Assembly: GCF_004923205.2 (NCBI RefSeq)
Contig: NZ_SELD02000010.1
Coordinates: forward strand, 62,001 to 126,000
DNA length: 64,000 nt
Reading direction: 5' to 3'
From: Paracoccus aeridis
GTDB taxonomy: Bacteria; Pseudomonadota; Alphaproteobacteria; Rhodobacterales; Rhodobacteraceae
Shown here: positions 39,280 to 48,274 of the stretch, piece by piece
Layout: each line of letters begins with the position of its first letter
How positions within the stretch are numbered: position 1 is the stretch's first letter
Translations under genes and position numbers: made by a program
Notes under the pieces: model-generated
What the model was told of the DNA's origin: nothing
Databases searched by the model: none
The model's input: the letters and a program-made list of their open reading frames with translations, nothing else

Positions 39280-40200
39280 TCAGGCCGAGCGGGTGGGACG
39301 GTCGAACACCTTGCGCCCCATCAGGCTGCCCACGAGGTCCACCATCATCTTCGCGGTCTGCCCGCGCTCGTCGAGGAACGGGTTCAGCTCCACCAGGTCG
39401 AGCGAGGTCATCAGCCCGCTCTCGTGGATCAGCTCGCAGACCAGATGCGCCTCGCGGAAGGTCGCGCCGCCCGGCACCGTGGTGCCGACCGCAGGCGCGA
39501 TGGTGGGGTCGAGGAAGTCGACGTCGAGGCTGACATGCAGCAGCCCGTTCGCCGCCCGCACCTGGTCGAGGAAGGCGCGCATGGGCACGGCAAAGCCGAA
39601 CTCGTCCAGCACCCGCATGTCGTTGACGGTGATGTCGGATGCTTCCAGCGCCGCGTGCTCCGCCGGGTCCACGCTGCGGATCCCGAACAGGCAGATGTTC
39701 GCTTCCGGCACCGGCGCGGGGAAGGCGGGGAAGTGATCGAAGCCCGGCCGCCCGGCGAGATAGGCGAGCGGCGTTCCGTGCAGGTTTCCCGACTGCGTCG
39801 TCACCGGCGTGTGGATGTCGGAATGGGCGTCGAGCCACAGGACGAACAGCGGCCGCCCGACCGATTGCGCGTGCGCGGCGACGCCCGAGACACTGCCCAG
39901 CGACAGCGAATGGTCCCCGCCAAGGAAGATCGGCAGCCCCGACCCGCAGGCATCGCGCCCCGCGCGGGCAATCTCTCGGGTCCAGCCCAGCGTCTCGGAC
40001 AGGTGGTGGACGGCGGGGTTCGCGACCGTCTCGGACCCGAGTTCGCCGGGCGTCAGGTCGCCCCGGTCCTCGACCGTGTGGCCGAGCGCTGCGAGCGTGT
40101 CCGGCAGGCGCGCCACCCGGTAGGCGGCGGGTCCCATGAGGCAGCCGGGGCGCTGCTGGCCGCTGTCGACCGGCGCGCCGATCAGGATGCAATGGGTCAT
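39280..40200 (-). CDS. rocF: arginase
   Basis: Hydrolyses arginine to ornithine and urea. The 306-residue protein has the dinuclear manganese site motifs FLGGDHSLSLG, WLDAHSDIHTP and SLDVDFLDPTIAPAVGT, the standard arginase set (rather than agmatinase, given the SGNLHGTPLAYLAG loop). GGCGGGAACG lies before the ATG. It shares direction with argF downstream, so both may be on one transcript despite the 247-base spacer; arginine breakdown beside arginine synthesis suggests regulated cycling or a catabolic use of ornithine. Confidence 0.94.
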   Translation of the reverse strand: MTHCILIGAPVDSGQQRPGCLMGPAAYRVARLPDTLAALGHTVEDRGDLTPGELGSETVANPAVHHLSETLGWTREIARAGRDACGSGLPIFLGGDHSLSLGSVSGVAAHAQSVGRPLFVLWLDAHSDIHTPVTTQSGNLHGTPLAYLAGRPGFDHFPAFPAPVPEANICLFGIRSVDPAEHAALEASDITVNDMRVLDEFGFAVPMRAFLDQVRAANGLLHVSLDVDFLDPTIAPAVGTTVPGGATFREAHLVCELIHESGLMTSLDLVELNPFLDERGQTAKMMVDLVGSLMGRKVFDRPTRSA

Positions 40201-40254
40201 CGTTCCCGCCTGTGTTCGTTGTCGCGCGCAACTTGCGGGCAGGGGCCGGGTTCG

Positions 40255-41034
40255 TCAACCGGCCCGCTGCGACAGCGCCAGCGCCGCCGTGACGATCAGC
40301 GCGATGCCGGACAGAAGCAGCAGCCCCAGCGCGACGCGGCGGATCGTCAACGTCGTGACCGGCGGCGGGAACCTTCGGGCGGCCCAGGTGCCCGCCCCGG
40401 TCGCGGCCATTGCACCGATGCCGGCGATCACGGCAAGGCGGCTCACGCTCTGGTCCGCGACCGACAGCCCCAGCCGCCATGCCTGCGTCACCACGAAGAA
40501 GCTGACCAGCGTCACCCGCACCGACTGCAGGGGCAGGGGCTGGCGATAAAGGAGCCAGATGACCGGCGGCCCCGAAGTGGCAAACAGCCCGCCCATGATC
40601 CCGCCCGCGGCCCCGGCGGCGACGAACCCGCCCGGTCCCGACCGCTCGGGCCACGGATGGGGCTTGCCCACCAGTTGCAGCGCCGCAGCGGTGATGAAGA
40701 CGCCCAGGATCAGCCGCAGCCAGTTTAGCGCCCCCGTCGCCATCAGGCCGAGAAGCCAGTAGCCGAGCGCGATCGTGGGCAGCGCGCCCAGCAACGACGC
40801 GATCAGCGCGGGCCGGTCCGCCGCGCGGTGGTCGCGCGACAGCACCATCGCCCCGTTCACCAGCACCAGCACCGACACGATCTGGGCCGTGACCTGCACC
40901 GGCAGCAGGTGAAACAGCGTCGCGCCGCTGACCACGAGCAGCCCCAGCGCGAAGCCGGTCAGCGTCTGCGTCCATGCGCCGGCGGCGGCCAGCAGCCAGA
41001 ACGCGGCAAGCTGGATCCAGCCGGGATCAGCCAT
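40255..41034 (-). CDS. TauE/SafE-family permease
   Basis: A 259-residue membrane protein with about seven or eight hydrophobic segments in two related halves; GAWTQTLTGFALGLLVVSG in the first and GGIMGGLFATSGPPVIWLLY in the second correspond to the TauE/SafE repeat. Family members export sulfite, sulfoacetate or other organic anions; here the substrate is unknown. It starts 18 bases after the metG stop and is probably read through from metG. Confidence 0.85.
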   Translation of the reverse strand: MADPGWIQLAAFWLLAAAGAWTQTLTGFALGLLVVSGATLFHLLPVQVTAQIVSVLVLVNGAMVLSRDHRAADRPALIASLLGALPTIALGYWLLGLMATGALNWLRLILGVFITAAALQLVGKPHPWPERSGPGGFVAAGAAGGIMGGLFATSGPPVIWLLYRQPLPLQSVRVTLVSFFVVTQAWRLGLSVADQSVSRLAVIAGIGAMAATGAGTWAARRFPPPVTTLTIRRVALGLLLLSGIALIVTAALALSQRAG

Positions 41035-41052
41035 TCCGGCGATCGGTGGCCA

Positions 41053-42771
41053 TCAGTCCCGGACGCCCCTGAACCGCTCCTGCCATTCCTCGCGGCTCTC
41101 GTCGGAAATCTTGGCGAACATCACCTCGGGCACGTCGAAGGCGTGGCCTGGGGGCAGGGCGCGAAGCGCAGCCTCCGCGTCGTCGGGCCAGCTGCGGTCG
41201 CTCGTCCTCATCGCCGCCAGCATCGTGTCGGACGCAAAGGGAATGAACGGCTGCGACAGCACGGCGTAAAGCCGGATCAGGTTCAGCCCCAGCCGGACCT
41301 GCATCGCGGCCTTCGCCTCGTCGGTCTTGAAGGTCGACCACGGCGCGGCCGCCTGCAGGTATTCGTTCCCCAAGACCCAGATCGCGCGCAGCTCGGCCGC
41401 GGCCTTGCGGATCTCCATCGCTTCCATGAACCCGGCATAGGCGCCGATGCGGACCTGCAGCGCGTCGATCAGCGCGGTCTCGTCGGGCCCGTGATCGCCG
41501 CCTTCCGGGACGACCTCGCCGAACTTCGAGCGGCAGAACTTGGTGATCCGGCTCACGAAGTTGCCGAGCACGTCGGCCAGGTCCTTGTTCACCGAGGCCT
41601 GGAAGTTGTCCCAGGTGAACTCGCTGTCCGAACCCTCGGGCGCGTGGCTCAGCAGCCACCAGCGCCAGTAGTCGGCGGGCAGGATCGACAGCGCCTGGTC
41701 CATGAACACGCCGCGGCCCTGGCTGGTCGAGAACTGGCCGCCGTCATAGGTCAGGTAGTTGAAGGACTTGATGTAGTCGACGAGCTTCCACGGCTCGCCC
41801 GACCCGATGATCGTCGCGGGGAACGACAGCGTGTGGAAGGGCACGTTGTCCTTGCCCATGAACTGGGTGTAGCGCACGTCGTCCGCGCCTTCGTCCAGCC
41901 GCCACCAGCGCCGCCATTGGGCTGCGGGCAGGCCGCGCGCGTCGGCCCATTCGGCGGTCGCGGCGATGTATTCGACGGGCGCGTCGAACCAGACGTAGAA
42001 GACCTTCCCTTCCATCCCGGGCCAGGGCTCGTCGCCCTTGCGGACGGGGATGCCCCAGTCGAGGTCGCGGGTGATGCCGCGGTCGCGAAGCCCGTCGCCG
42101 TCGTTGAGCCATTTCTTGGCGATCGAGGTCGTCAGGACCGGCCAGTCGGTCTTGCTGTCGATCCAGTCCGACAGTTCCTGCCGCAGCGCGGACTGGCGCA
42201 GGTACAGGTGCTTCGTCTCGCGCACCTCGAGGTCGCTCGACCCCGAGATCGCGCTGCGGGGCTCGATGAGGTCGGTCGGGTCCAGCTGCTTGGTGCAGTT
42301 CTCGCACTGGTCGCCCCGCGCCTTGTCGTAGCCGCAGTTGGGGCAGGTGCCCTCGATATAGCGGTCGGGCAGGAAGCGGCCGTCGGCGTTGGAATAGACC
42401 TGCCGCTCGCTCACCTCGGCGATCAGGCCGTTGTCGGCCAGCCTGCCCGCGAAATGCTGTGTGAGCCGGTGGTTCTGCGGGCTGGAGGAGCGGCCGAAAT
42501 GGTCGAACGACAGCCCGAAGCGGCGGGCGATGTCGGCCTGGACTTCATGCATTTCGGCGCAGAACTCGGCGACCGGCAGCCCGGCCTTGGCGGCCGCCAG
42601 CTCGGCCGGGGTGCCGTGTTCGTCGGTGGCGCAGACGAACATCACCTCGGCCCCGCGCGCGCGCTGGTAGCGGGCGAACAGGTCGGCGGGCAGCTGGCTG
42701 CCGACGAGATTGCCCAGATGCTTGATGCCGTTGATATAAGGGATGGCAGAGGTGATGAGATGGCGCGCCAT
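41053..42771 (-). CDS. metG: methionyl-tRNA synthetase
   Basis: Charges tRNA-Met. The protein is 572 residues: N-terminal [20 protein letters not shown] with the HIGH-equivalent HLGN, a zinc-binding knuckle [27 protein letters not shown], and the KMSKS-equivalent loop reading QFSTSQG, a variant in which the usual Lys-Phe-Ser-Lys-Ser is altered but still of the zinc-type MetRS pattern. No C-terminal tRNA-binding (EMAP-like) domain is present. It is divergent from the P-loop gene at 42837. Confidence 0.95.
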   Translation of the reverse strand: MARHLITSAIPYINGIKHLGNLVGSQLPADLFARYQRARGAEVMFVCATDEHGTPAELAAAKAGLPVAEFCAEMHEVQADIARRFGLSFDHFGRSSSPQNHRLTQHFAGRLADNGLIAEVSERQVYSNADGRFLPDRYIEGTCPNCGYDKARGDQCENCTKQLDPTDLIEPRSAISGSSDLEVRETKHLYLRQSALRQELSDWIDSKTDWPVLTTSIAKKWLNDGDGLRDRGITRDLDWGIPVRKGDEPWPGMEGKVFYVWFDAPVEYIAATAEWADARGLPAAQWRRWWRLDEGADDVRYTQFMGKDNVPFHTLSFPATIIGSGEPWKLVDYIKSFNYLTYDGGQFSTSQGRGVFMDQALSILPADYWRWWLLSHAPEGSDSEFTWDNFQASVNKDLADVLGNFVSRITKFCRSKFGEVVPEGGDHGPDETALIDALQVRIGAYAGFMEAMEIRKAAAELRAIWVLGNEYLQAAAPWSTFKTDEAKAAMQVRLGLNLIRLYAVLSQPFIPFASDTMLAAMRTSDRSWPDDAEAALRALPPGHAFDVPEVMFAKISDESREEWQERFRGVRD

Positions 42772-42836
42772 TGTCAGCCTGTATCGTGTGTCCGGCGCTT
42801 ATAGCTGCCGCTTTTTGAAAGGAGAAGCCGCACCCC

Positions 42837-43442
42837 ATGAGCTTCGTCCACCCGGCCCGCGCCCTGCTTCCCCGTCCCCTGCTCGTGGCGCTGACCGGCG
42901 CCTCCGGTGCGGGCAAGACAACCGTCGCGCAGCATGTCCGCAGGCTGAGGCCGGCGCTTCCGGTATTCGGCTTCGACGACATCGGCATCCCGGACTTCGA
43001 GACGATGCGGCGCGAACACGGCTCGGAACTGGGTTGGCAGCGCGCCACGATCGGGCGCTGGATGCGCCGTCTGCGCGAGAGCAGTCATCCCGTCGCGGTG
43101 CTGGAAGGCCAGATGATGGTGCCGTTCCTGGCCGAGGTTGCCGGCGAAAGGGGCGCGCCCGGCGTCGTCGCGCTGATGCTGGACTGCGACGATGCGATGC
43201 GGTTCGAGCGGTTGAGGGTGCGCGGCACCCCGCACCAGATCGGCAACGCCGTCGTCGCCCGCGCCGAGCAGTTCCGCCAGCATGCCGCGGCGGCGGGCGT
43301 GCCGGTCCTGAACACCTGCCGCATGCCCTTCGGATCGGTGGTCCGCACCGTGCTGGCACATTGCGAACACGGGCCGCGGCCGATCCTGCACCGCAAGGCC
43401 TTCCATTCCCGCCATCGCGCGGCCTTCGCGTGGCTGTTCTAG
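42837..43442 (+). CDS. P-loop NTPase, putative kinase of unknown substrate
   Basis: A 201-residue cytoplasmic protein starting with a short hydrophobic-basic tail and then a Walker A motif LTGASGAGKTTVAQHV (about residues 19-34), VFGFDDIGIPDF (possible catalytic Asp), VAVLEGQMMVPFL, VALMLDCDDAMRFERLRVRG (Walker-B-like strand and lid Arg residues), and an unfamiliar C terminus. The arrangement is that of small nucleoside/shikimate-like kinases, but the substrate is not recognisable. GGAGAAG lies before the ATG. It converges on gcrA (21 bases between stops) and is divergent from metG. Confidence 0.72.
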   Translation: MSFVHPARALLPRPLLVALTGASGAGKTTVAQHVRRLRPALPVFGFDDIGIPDFETMRREHGSELGWQRATIGRWMRRLRESSHPVAVLEGQMMVPFLAEVAGERGAPGVVALMLDCDDAMRFERLRVRGTPHQIGNAVVARAEQFRQHAAAAGVPVLNTCRMPFGSVVRTVLAHCEHGPRPILHRKAFHSRHRAAFAWLF

Positions 43443-43463
43443 CCGCAGGCGGCCCGCGGGTGC

Positions 43464-44240
43464 CTACCGCCGCCGGTCGCGCCGTGCGCTCATCGGCTGG
43501 AAGGCGACGCCGACATGGGCCTCGCAGTAGGGCTTGCCGGGCTGGCTCGGCAGGCCGCAGAACCAGAACTTGTCGGTCGCGGGGTCGCCGATCGGCCATT
43601 TGCAGGTGCGCTCGGTCAGTTCCATCAGCGTGAGCTTGCGCGCCTTCTTCTCGACCTCGCGGACCGAAGCGAGCGCCTCGGGCGAGATCTCGTTGGCCGA
43701 GGGCTGGGGCGGCAGCGGCTGCCCGGCGGGGACGATGGGGCGGCGCGGCGGGTTGAAGGCCAGCACGGGCGCGTCGTCCTCGTCCTCCGCATCTTCGACC
43801 TCGATCCGGTCGGGGCCGGTCGCGGGATCGTCGCGTTCGTCCGGTTCCTCGACGGCGGGTTCGGGGCGGTCGACGTCGGGTTCGGGTTCGGGCTGCGGAC
43901 CGGGCTCGTCCGGGGCGGGGCGGCCAGGGTCGCGGCCAGGATCGGCGGCGGCGGCATCGGGGCGGGACGCGCGGTTCGCGGCCGGCCTGGCGCGCGCGGC
44001 CGCGGGTGCCGGCGCCGCAGGCTGCTGTTCGGCCGCCGGGGCCGGGGCCGAAGCCGGGGCCGGGGCGGCGGCGCCCGGCGCCTCGCCGCCCTCGGTCCGG
44101 TTCGACAGGCCCAGCCGGTGCACCTTGCCGATCACCGCGTTGCGGGTCACGCCGCCCAAGTCCTTGGCGATCTGGCTGGCCGACAGGCCTTCGGCCCACA
44201 TGCGTTTCAGGGTCTCGACGCGTTCATCCGTCCAGGACAT
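43464..44240 (-). CDS. gcrA: cell-cycle regulator GcrA, long-linker form
   Basis: Alphaproteobacterial transcription cofactor that binds sigma70 and GANTC-methylated promoters. The 258-residue protein starts MSWTDERVETLKRMWAEGLS with the helix-turn-helix (to about 45), then a Pro/Ala and Asp/Glu-rich linker of roughly 120 residues, and a C-terminal sigma-interacting part with TCKWPIGDPATDKFWFCG and GKPYCEAH. Caulobacter GcrA has 173 residues; the extra length is all linker. AAGGAAGG lies before the ATG at 44240; the upstream ATG at 44348 is not supported. I see no GANTC in the upstream region. Confidence 0.93.
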   Translation of the reverse strand: MSWTDERVETLKRMWAEGLSASQIAKDLGGVTRNAVIGKVHRLGLSNRTEGGEAPGAAAPAPASAPAPAAEQQPAAPAPAAARARPAANRASRPDAAAADPGRDPGRPAPDEPGPQPEPEPDVDRPEPAVEEPDERDDPATGPDRIEVEDAEDEDDAPVLAFNPPRRPIVPAGQPLPPQPSANEISPEALASVREVEKKARKLTLMELTERTCKWPIGDPATDKFWFCGLPSQPGKPYCEAHVGVAFQPMSARRDRRR

Positions 44241-44350
44241 GGATAGCCTTCCTTGGTGACCGGCCGGATCGCACGGGCTTGCACATCCGCCGAGGGCCGT
44301 CTTTAAACCGGGATGCTTGGGAATAAGCCCTGACCCCCCGGAATTCAAGG

Positions 44351-45193
44351 ATGACGCGCAAGATGACCCGGCGTTCCACCGACCTCGATCGCGAGCTTCT
44401 GGGCGAGATGGGCGTGCGCCGCTTCGGCCGCGTCAACTGGCTGGGGCTGCGGACCCTGATCGAGCGCGAGGTGCGCCGCTTCATGGCCGTCTGGCAGCAG
44501 ACGATCTTCGCGCCCCTGATCACGGCGGGGCTGTTCATCGTCGTGTTCGTGCTGGCGCTCGGCCGCGACCGGGGCGAGATCATGGGGATGCCCTACGTGG
44601 CCTTCCTGGGACCGGGCATCCTGATGATGACGGTGATCCAGAACGCCTTTGCCAACAGCTCGTCCTCGATGATCTCGGCCAAGATGCAGGGCAACATCGT
44701 CGACACGCTGATGCCGCCCCTGTCGGCGGGCGAGATCCTGACGGGCTATCTCGTCGGCTCGCTGTTCCGCGCGGGGCTGGTGGCGCTGGTGATCGCGTCG
44801 GGGCTGGCGCTGACGCTGGGCCTCGTGCCCGCGCGGCCGCTGTGGGCGGTGGCCTTCGTCGTCCTGGGGGCGCTGATCATGGGGGGCCTTGGGCTTCTGG
44901 CCGGGATCATTGCCCAGAAGTTCGACCAGATGGCGGCGATCACCAACTTCATCGTGACGCCGCTGTCCTACCTGTCGGGCACGTTCTACTCGGTCGAGGC
45001 GCTGCCCGAGCCGTTCCGCACGCTGTCGCACTGGAACCCGATCTTCTACCTGATCGACGGCGCCCGCTACGGCTTCGCCGGCGTCAGCGACGCGCCGCCG
45101 TGGCGCGGGCTGGCGGTGTGCCTCGTGGCCTCGGTCGTGGTGAACTGGATCGGCTGGCGCTGGCTGAGGACCGGCTACCGGATGAAGCCCTGA
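44351..45193 (+). CDS. ABC-2 type transporter permease, no ATPase nearby
   Basis: A 280-residue integral membrane protein with about six hydrophobic segments; GLRTLIEREVRRFMAVWQQTIFAPL near the N terminus, FLGPGILMMTVIQNAFANSS and IVTPLSYLSGTFYSVEALP in the later half are the ABC-2 membrane signature. Such permeases export polysaccharide, drugs or lipids together with an ATPase, which in most operons is adjacent; none is present here. It is divergent from gcrA. Confidence 0.85.
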   Translation: MTRKMTRRSTDLDRELLGEMGVRRFGRVNWLGLRTLIEREVRRFMAVWQQTIFAPLITAGLFIVVFVLALGRDRGEIMGMPYVAFLGPGILMMTVIQNAFANSSSSMISAKMQGNIVDTLMPPLSAGEILTGYLVGSLFRAGLVALVIASGLALTLGLVPARPLWAVAFVVLGALIMGGLGLLAGIIAQKFDQMAAITNFIVTPLSYLSGTFYSVEALPEPFRTLSHWNPIFYLIDGARYGFAGVSDAPPWRGLAVCLVASVVVNWIGWRWLRTGYRMKP

Positions 45194-45329
45194 GGGCTTC
45201 CTGACCGGCAGCCGCTCCCTTCCGGGGCCGCGTCGTCCGTCACCATCGGGCGCGCGCCGCGAGGCTTTCACCGCGGGCCGGGCGTGCCTGGACTCGCCCG
45301 CATCAAAAACGCGGGCGTCCGCCGCGTCC

Positions 45330-46715
45330 TCAGGCGCGGGTCGCGCCCTCGGGCCAGGTCTCGCCCGCGCTGATCCAGCCGTCGCCCCGCGCCCAGAACC
45401 GGCGCAGAAGCAGCGCGGCGGCCGCGGTCAGGCCCACGCACAGCCCCGCCCACAGCCCCTGCGGTCCCATCCCGCCGTGGAGCGCCAGAAAGTAGGCGGC
45501 CGGCATCCCGATCAGCCAGTAGCTGACGATCGTCAGGACCAGCGGCACCCGCGTGTCCTGCACCCCGCGCAGCAGGCCCAGCCCGACCACCTGCATCGCA
45601 TCGACGATCTGGAACGCGCCGGCATAGACCATCAGGACCGCCGCCATCGCCACGATCCGCGGCGCCGCCGGATCCGCGGGGTTGAGGTAAAGCCACGCGA
45701 GCGGCCCCGGCGTCAGGATGAAGAATGCCATCGTCAGCGCGGCGAAGGCCACGGACATCAGCATCACCGTCGCCGCCGCGGCCCGCAGCCCTTCGCGGTC
45801 GCCCGCGCCGCGGGCCGCGCCGATGCGGATCGTGCCCGCGTTCGACAGGCCGATATGGACCATGAACGCGATCGAGGCGAGCTGCAGGGCGATGCCGTGG
45901 GCGGCCAGCGCCTCGGGGCCGAACCAGCCCATCATCAGGTTGGTGCCGGCGAACATCCCGATCTCGGCCACGGTCGTCAGCCCGATCGGCAGGCCGAGCA
46001 CGAAGATCTCGCGCATCGCGGTCCAGTCGGGCTTCCAGAAGCGGCGGAACAGATCGAAGCGCCGCGCCGCGGGCAGCCAGGCCGCGAACAGGGCGAGCGC
46101 GCCGAACTGAAGCCAGTTCACGACGAGCGACGCGATCCCCGCGCCGGTGATGCCCCAGGCGGGGAAGGGGCCGGGACCGAAGATCAGGAGCCAGTTGAAC
46201 AGCGCGTTCAAGGGCAGGCCCAGCACGGTGATCCACATCACGATCCCCGCGCGGCCGAGCGCGGCAAGGTAGCTGTTCAGCGTCATCGCGCAGAGCACCG
46301 GCGCCATCGCGAACAGCATGACCCGCAGCCATTCCTGCGCCAGCGCGGCGACCTGCGGCTCCTGCTCGAAGGCCGTCAGCACCGCGCCCGAATGCCACAT
46401 CAGCGGCGCCATCACGGCGGAATGCAGGATCGACAGCCACAGCGCCATGCGGGTGGCGCGGCGGACCTCGGTGTCGTCGCCCCGCGCCAGGGCGTCCGCA
46501 ACCCGCGCCATCAGGCCCATCGCGTAGCCGCTGCCCGCCATGTAGACGACGAGGAACAGCGAGGTGGCAAGCACCAGCGCGGCCAGCGAATCCACGCCCA
46601 GCCGGGCGACCAGCAGCGTGTCGGTCACGCCGATGGCCATGCGCGCGAGATGGCTGCCGATCAGCGGCAAGGCCAGCATCAGCGTCGGCGCGACGTGGGG
46701 ACGGATCGGGGCCAT
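45330..46715 (-). CDS. MATE-family multidrug efflux transporter
   Basis: A 461-residue (466 if the ATG at 46730 is used) membrane protein with twelve hydrophobic segments in two halves, typical of the MATE (NorM-like) family that exports cationic drugs with Na+ or H+. Family-type segments are LALPLIGSHLARMAIGVTDTLLVARLG, GLPIGLTTVAEIGMFAGTNLM and IGLSNAGTIRIGAARGAGD. GGGGG lies just before the ATG at 46715. No regulator is adjacent. Confidence 0.9.
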   Translation of the reverse strand: MAPIRPHVAPTLMLALPLIGSHLARMAIGVTDTLLVARLGVDSLAALVLATSLFLVVYMAGSGYAMGLMARVADALARGDDTEVRRATRMALWLSILHSAVMAPLMWHSGAVLTAFEQEPQVAALAQEWLRVMLFAMAPVLCAMTLNSYLAALGRAGIVMWITVLGLPLNALFNWLLIFGPGPFPAWGITGAGIASLVVNWLQFGALALFAAWLPAARRFDLFRRFWKPDWTAMREIFVLGLPIGLTTVAEIGMFAGTNLMMGWFGPEALAAHGIALQLASIAFMVHIGLSNAGTIRIGAARGAGDREGLRAAAATVMLMSVAFAALTMAFFILTPGPLAWLYLNPADPAAPRIVAMAAVLMVYAGAFQIVDAMQVVGLGLLRGVQDTRVPLVLTIVSYWLIGMPAAYFLALHGGMGPQGLWAGLCVGLTAAAALLLRRFWARGDGWISAGETWPEGATRA

Positions 46716-46778
46716 GCGCCCCCATCGCATGGCGCCGTGAACGAGACAAGACGGGCGGATCGGGCGCCCCGCCCCGCG

Positions 46779-47702
46779 TCAGTCCAGCCGGGTGGGGAGG
46801 GTCAGGCCGCGCAGCACCTCGGCGGCAGGCATCGGGCGCTTGCCCTGGCGCTGCGCCTCCAGCACCTCGACCGCGCCGGGCCTGCTGTCGCCGCCCGTCC
46901 CGTTTGCACCGCCGCAGGCGACAACGAAGCCGCCCAGCACCTCGCCGGGGGCGCCTTTGCCCGGCACGAGGCGGGACCGCAAGAGCTTCACCCGCTCGCC
47001 CGCGATCTCGCACCAGGCGCCGGGGAAGGGCGACAGGCCGCGGATCAGCCGGTCCACCTCGGGCGCGGGGCGGGTCCAGTCGATCCGCGCCTCGGCCTTG
47101 TCGATCTTGGCGGCGTAGGTGACGCCCGCGTCCGGCTGCGGCACGGCGGGAAGGGGCAGGCGGGCCAGCGTCCCGACGATCAGCGCCGCGCCCATGCGGG
47201 CCAGGCGGTCGTGCAGGTCGCCGGTGGTGTCGGTCGGGCCGATGGGCGTCCGCGCTTCGGCCAGCACGGGGCCGGTGTCCAGCCCCGCCTCCATCTGCAT
47301 GATCGCGACACCGGTCTCTGCGTCCCCCGCCATCACCGCCCGGTGGATCGGCGCGGCCCCGCGCCAGCGCGGCAGGATCGAGGCGTGGATGTTGAGGCAG
47401 CCGAGCCGGGGCGCGTCCAGGACCGGCTGCGGCAGGATCAGCCCGTAGGCGACGACCACGGCGACGTCCGCGCGCAGGTCGGCGAAGGCCGCCTGATCCT
47501 CGGGCGCGCGAAGCCGTTCGGGGACGCGCACGGGTATGCCAAGGACCTCCGCGGCCTCCTGCACGGGCGAGGGGCGGGGCTTCTGCCCGCGTCCGGCGGC
47601 GCGCGGCGGCTGGGAATAGACCGCGACGACCTCGTGCGTGGCGGCGATGGCCTGAAGCGCAGGCACGGAAAACGCGGGCGTTCCCATGAACACGACACGC
47701 AT
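46779..47702 (-). CDS. fmt: methionyl-tRNA formyltransferase
   Basis: Formylates initiator Met-tRNA using 10-formyl-THF. The protein is 307 residues; [16 protein letters not shown], the [19 protein letters not shown] loop, [20 protein letters not shown] with catalytic Asn-x-His, and METGLDTGP-like [11 protein letters not shown] are present, plus the C-terminal OB-fold with the [11 protein letters not shown] tail. It is the last gene of the def-def-def-fmt run, 66 bases behind the third deformylase. Pairing of fmt with def, the reverse enzyme of the pathway, is the normal arrangement. Confidence 0.95.
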   Translation of the reverse strand: MRVVFMGTPAFSVPALQAIAATHEVVAVYSQPPRAAGRGQKPRPSPVQEAAEVLGIPVRVPERLRAPEDQAAFADLRADVAVVVAYGLILPQPVLDAPRLGCLNIHASILPRWRGAAPIHRAVMAGDAETGVAIMQMEAGLDTGPVLAEARTPIGPTDTTGDLHDRLARMGAALIVGTLARLPLPAVPQPDAGVTYAAKIDKAEARIDWTRPAPEVDRLIRGLSPFPGAWCEIAGERVKLLRSRLVPGKGAPGEVLGGFVVACGGANGTGGDSRPGAVEVLEAQRQGKRPMPAAEVLRGLTLPTRLD

Positions 47703-47768
47703 CGGCAGTCCCCCTGTCAGCGTTTGCGGACTGGTAGCGCGAAGCGCGGGGCGCCGGAAGCCGGGACG

Positions 47769-48269
47769 TCAGCGCCGCGACAGCTTCGCCGATTTCGCGA
47801 CCAGCATCCTGCGCTTCAGCGTGGACAGGTGATCGACATACATCCGCCCATCCAGATGGTCGATCTGGTGCTGGACGCTTGTCGCCCACAGACCGACGAA
47901 GTCGCGCTCCTCGACCTCGCCCCGCTCGTTCAGGAACCGCACCGTCACGGCGCGGGCGCGCTCGATCCGGGCGAAGACGCCGGGCAGGTTGGGGCTCGCC
48001 TCGTCATGGGCGCGCAGCTGGACGGAGGCGTGCAGGACCTCGGGGTTCGCCATCCGCACCGCCTGCCCGCGCTGGTCCGAGGCGTCGACGACCGCCAGCC
48101 GCAGCGTGACCCCGATCTGCGGCGCGGCAAGGCCCACGCCGGGCATCGCGTCCATCGTGTCGATCATGTCGGCCCAGATGCCGCGCACCTCGTCGGTGAT
48201 CGCCTCCACCGCCGCGGCGGGCGTGTGCAGGCGGCGGTCGCCGTAGGGCACGAAGGGGCGGACCGGCAC
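47769..48269 (-). CDS. peptide deformylase-like protein lacking catalytic residues
   Basis: A 166-residue deformylase-fold protein from a GTG at 48269. Motif 1 is intact (GVGLAAPQIG, 44-53). The second motif, EGCLS in active enzymes, reads EASPN (90-94): the metal-ligand Cys is Ser92. The third, HExDH, reads HQIDH (134-138): the catalytic Glu is Gln135. Both His ligands remain. Loss of the Cys ligand and the general base argues against ordinary deformylase activity; it may bind ribosomes or formyl-peptides as a pseudoenzyme or have another activity. It lies 5 bases after the second def gene and in front of fmt. Confidence 0.8.
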   Translation of the reverse strand: MPVRPFVPYGDRRLHTPAAAVEAITDEVRGIWADMIDTMDAMPGVGLAAPQIGVTLRLAVVDASDQRGQAVRMANPEVLHASVQLRAHDEASPNLPGVFARIERARAVTVRFLNERGEVEERDFVGLWATSVQHQIDHLDGRMYVDHLSTLKRRMLVAKSAKLSRR

Positions 48270-48274
48270 GGCGT

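Noticed and set aside
40255..42771. metG and TauE-like permease as a sulfur-linked pair
   Set aside because: The genes are close and co-oriented, but the permease substrate is unknown and metG is a tRNA enzyme, so no functional tie can be supported.
45295..45317. Perfect 7-bp inverted repeat with a 9-base A-rich loop beside the MATE gene stop
   Set aside because: The T/A tract is in the loop, not after the stem, so it does not have the form of a terminator. It might be a weak pause.
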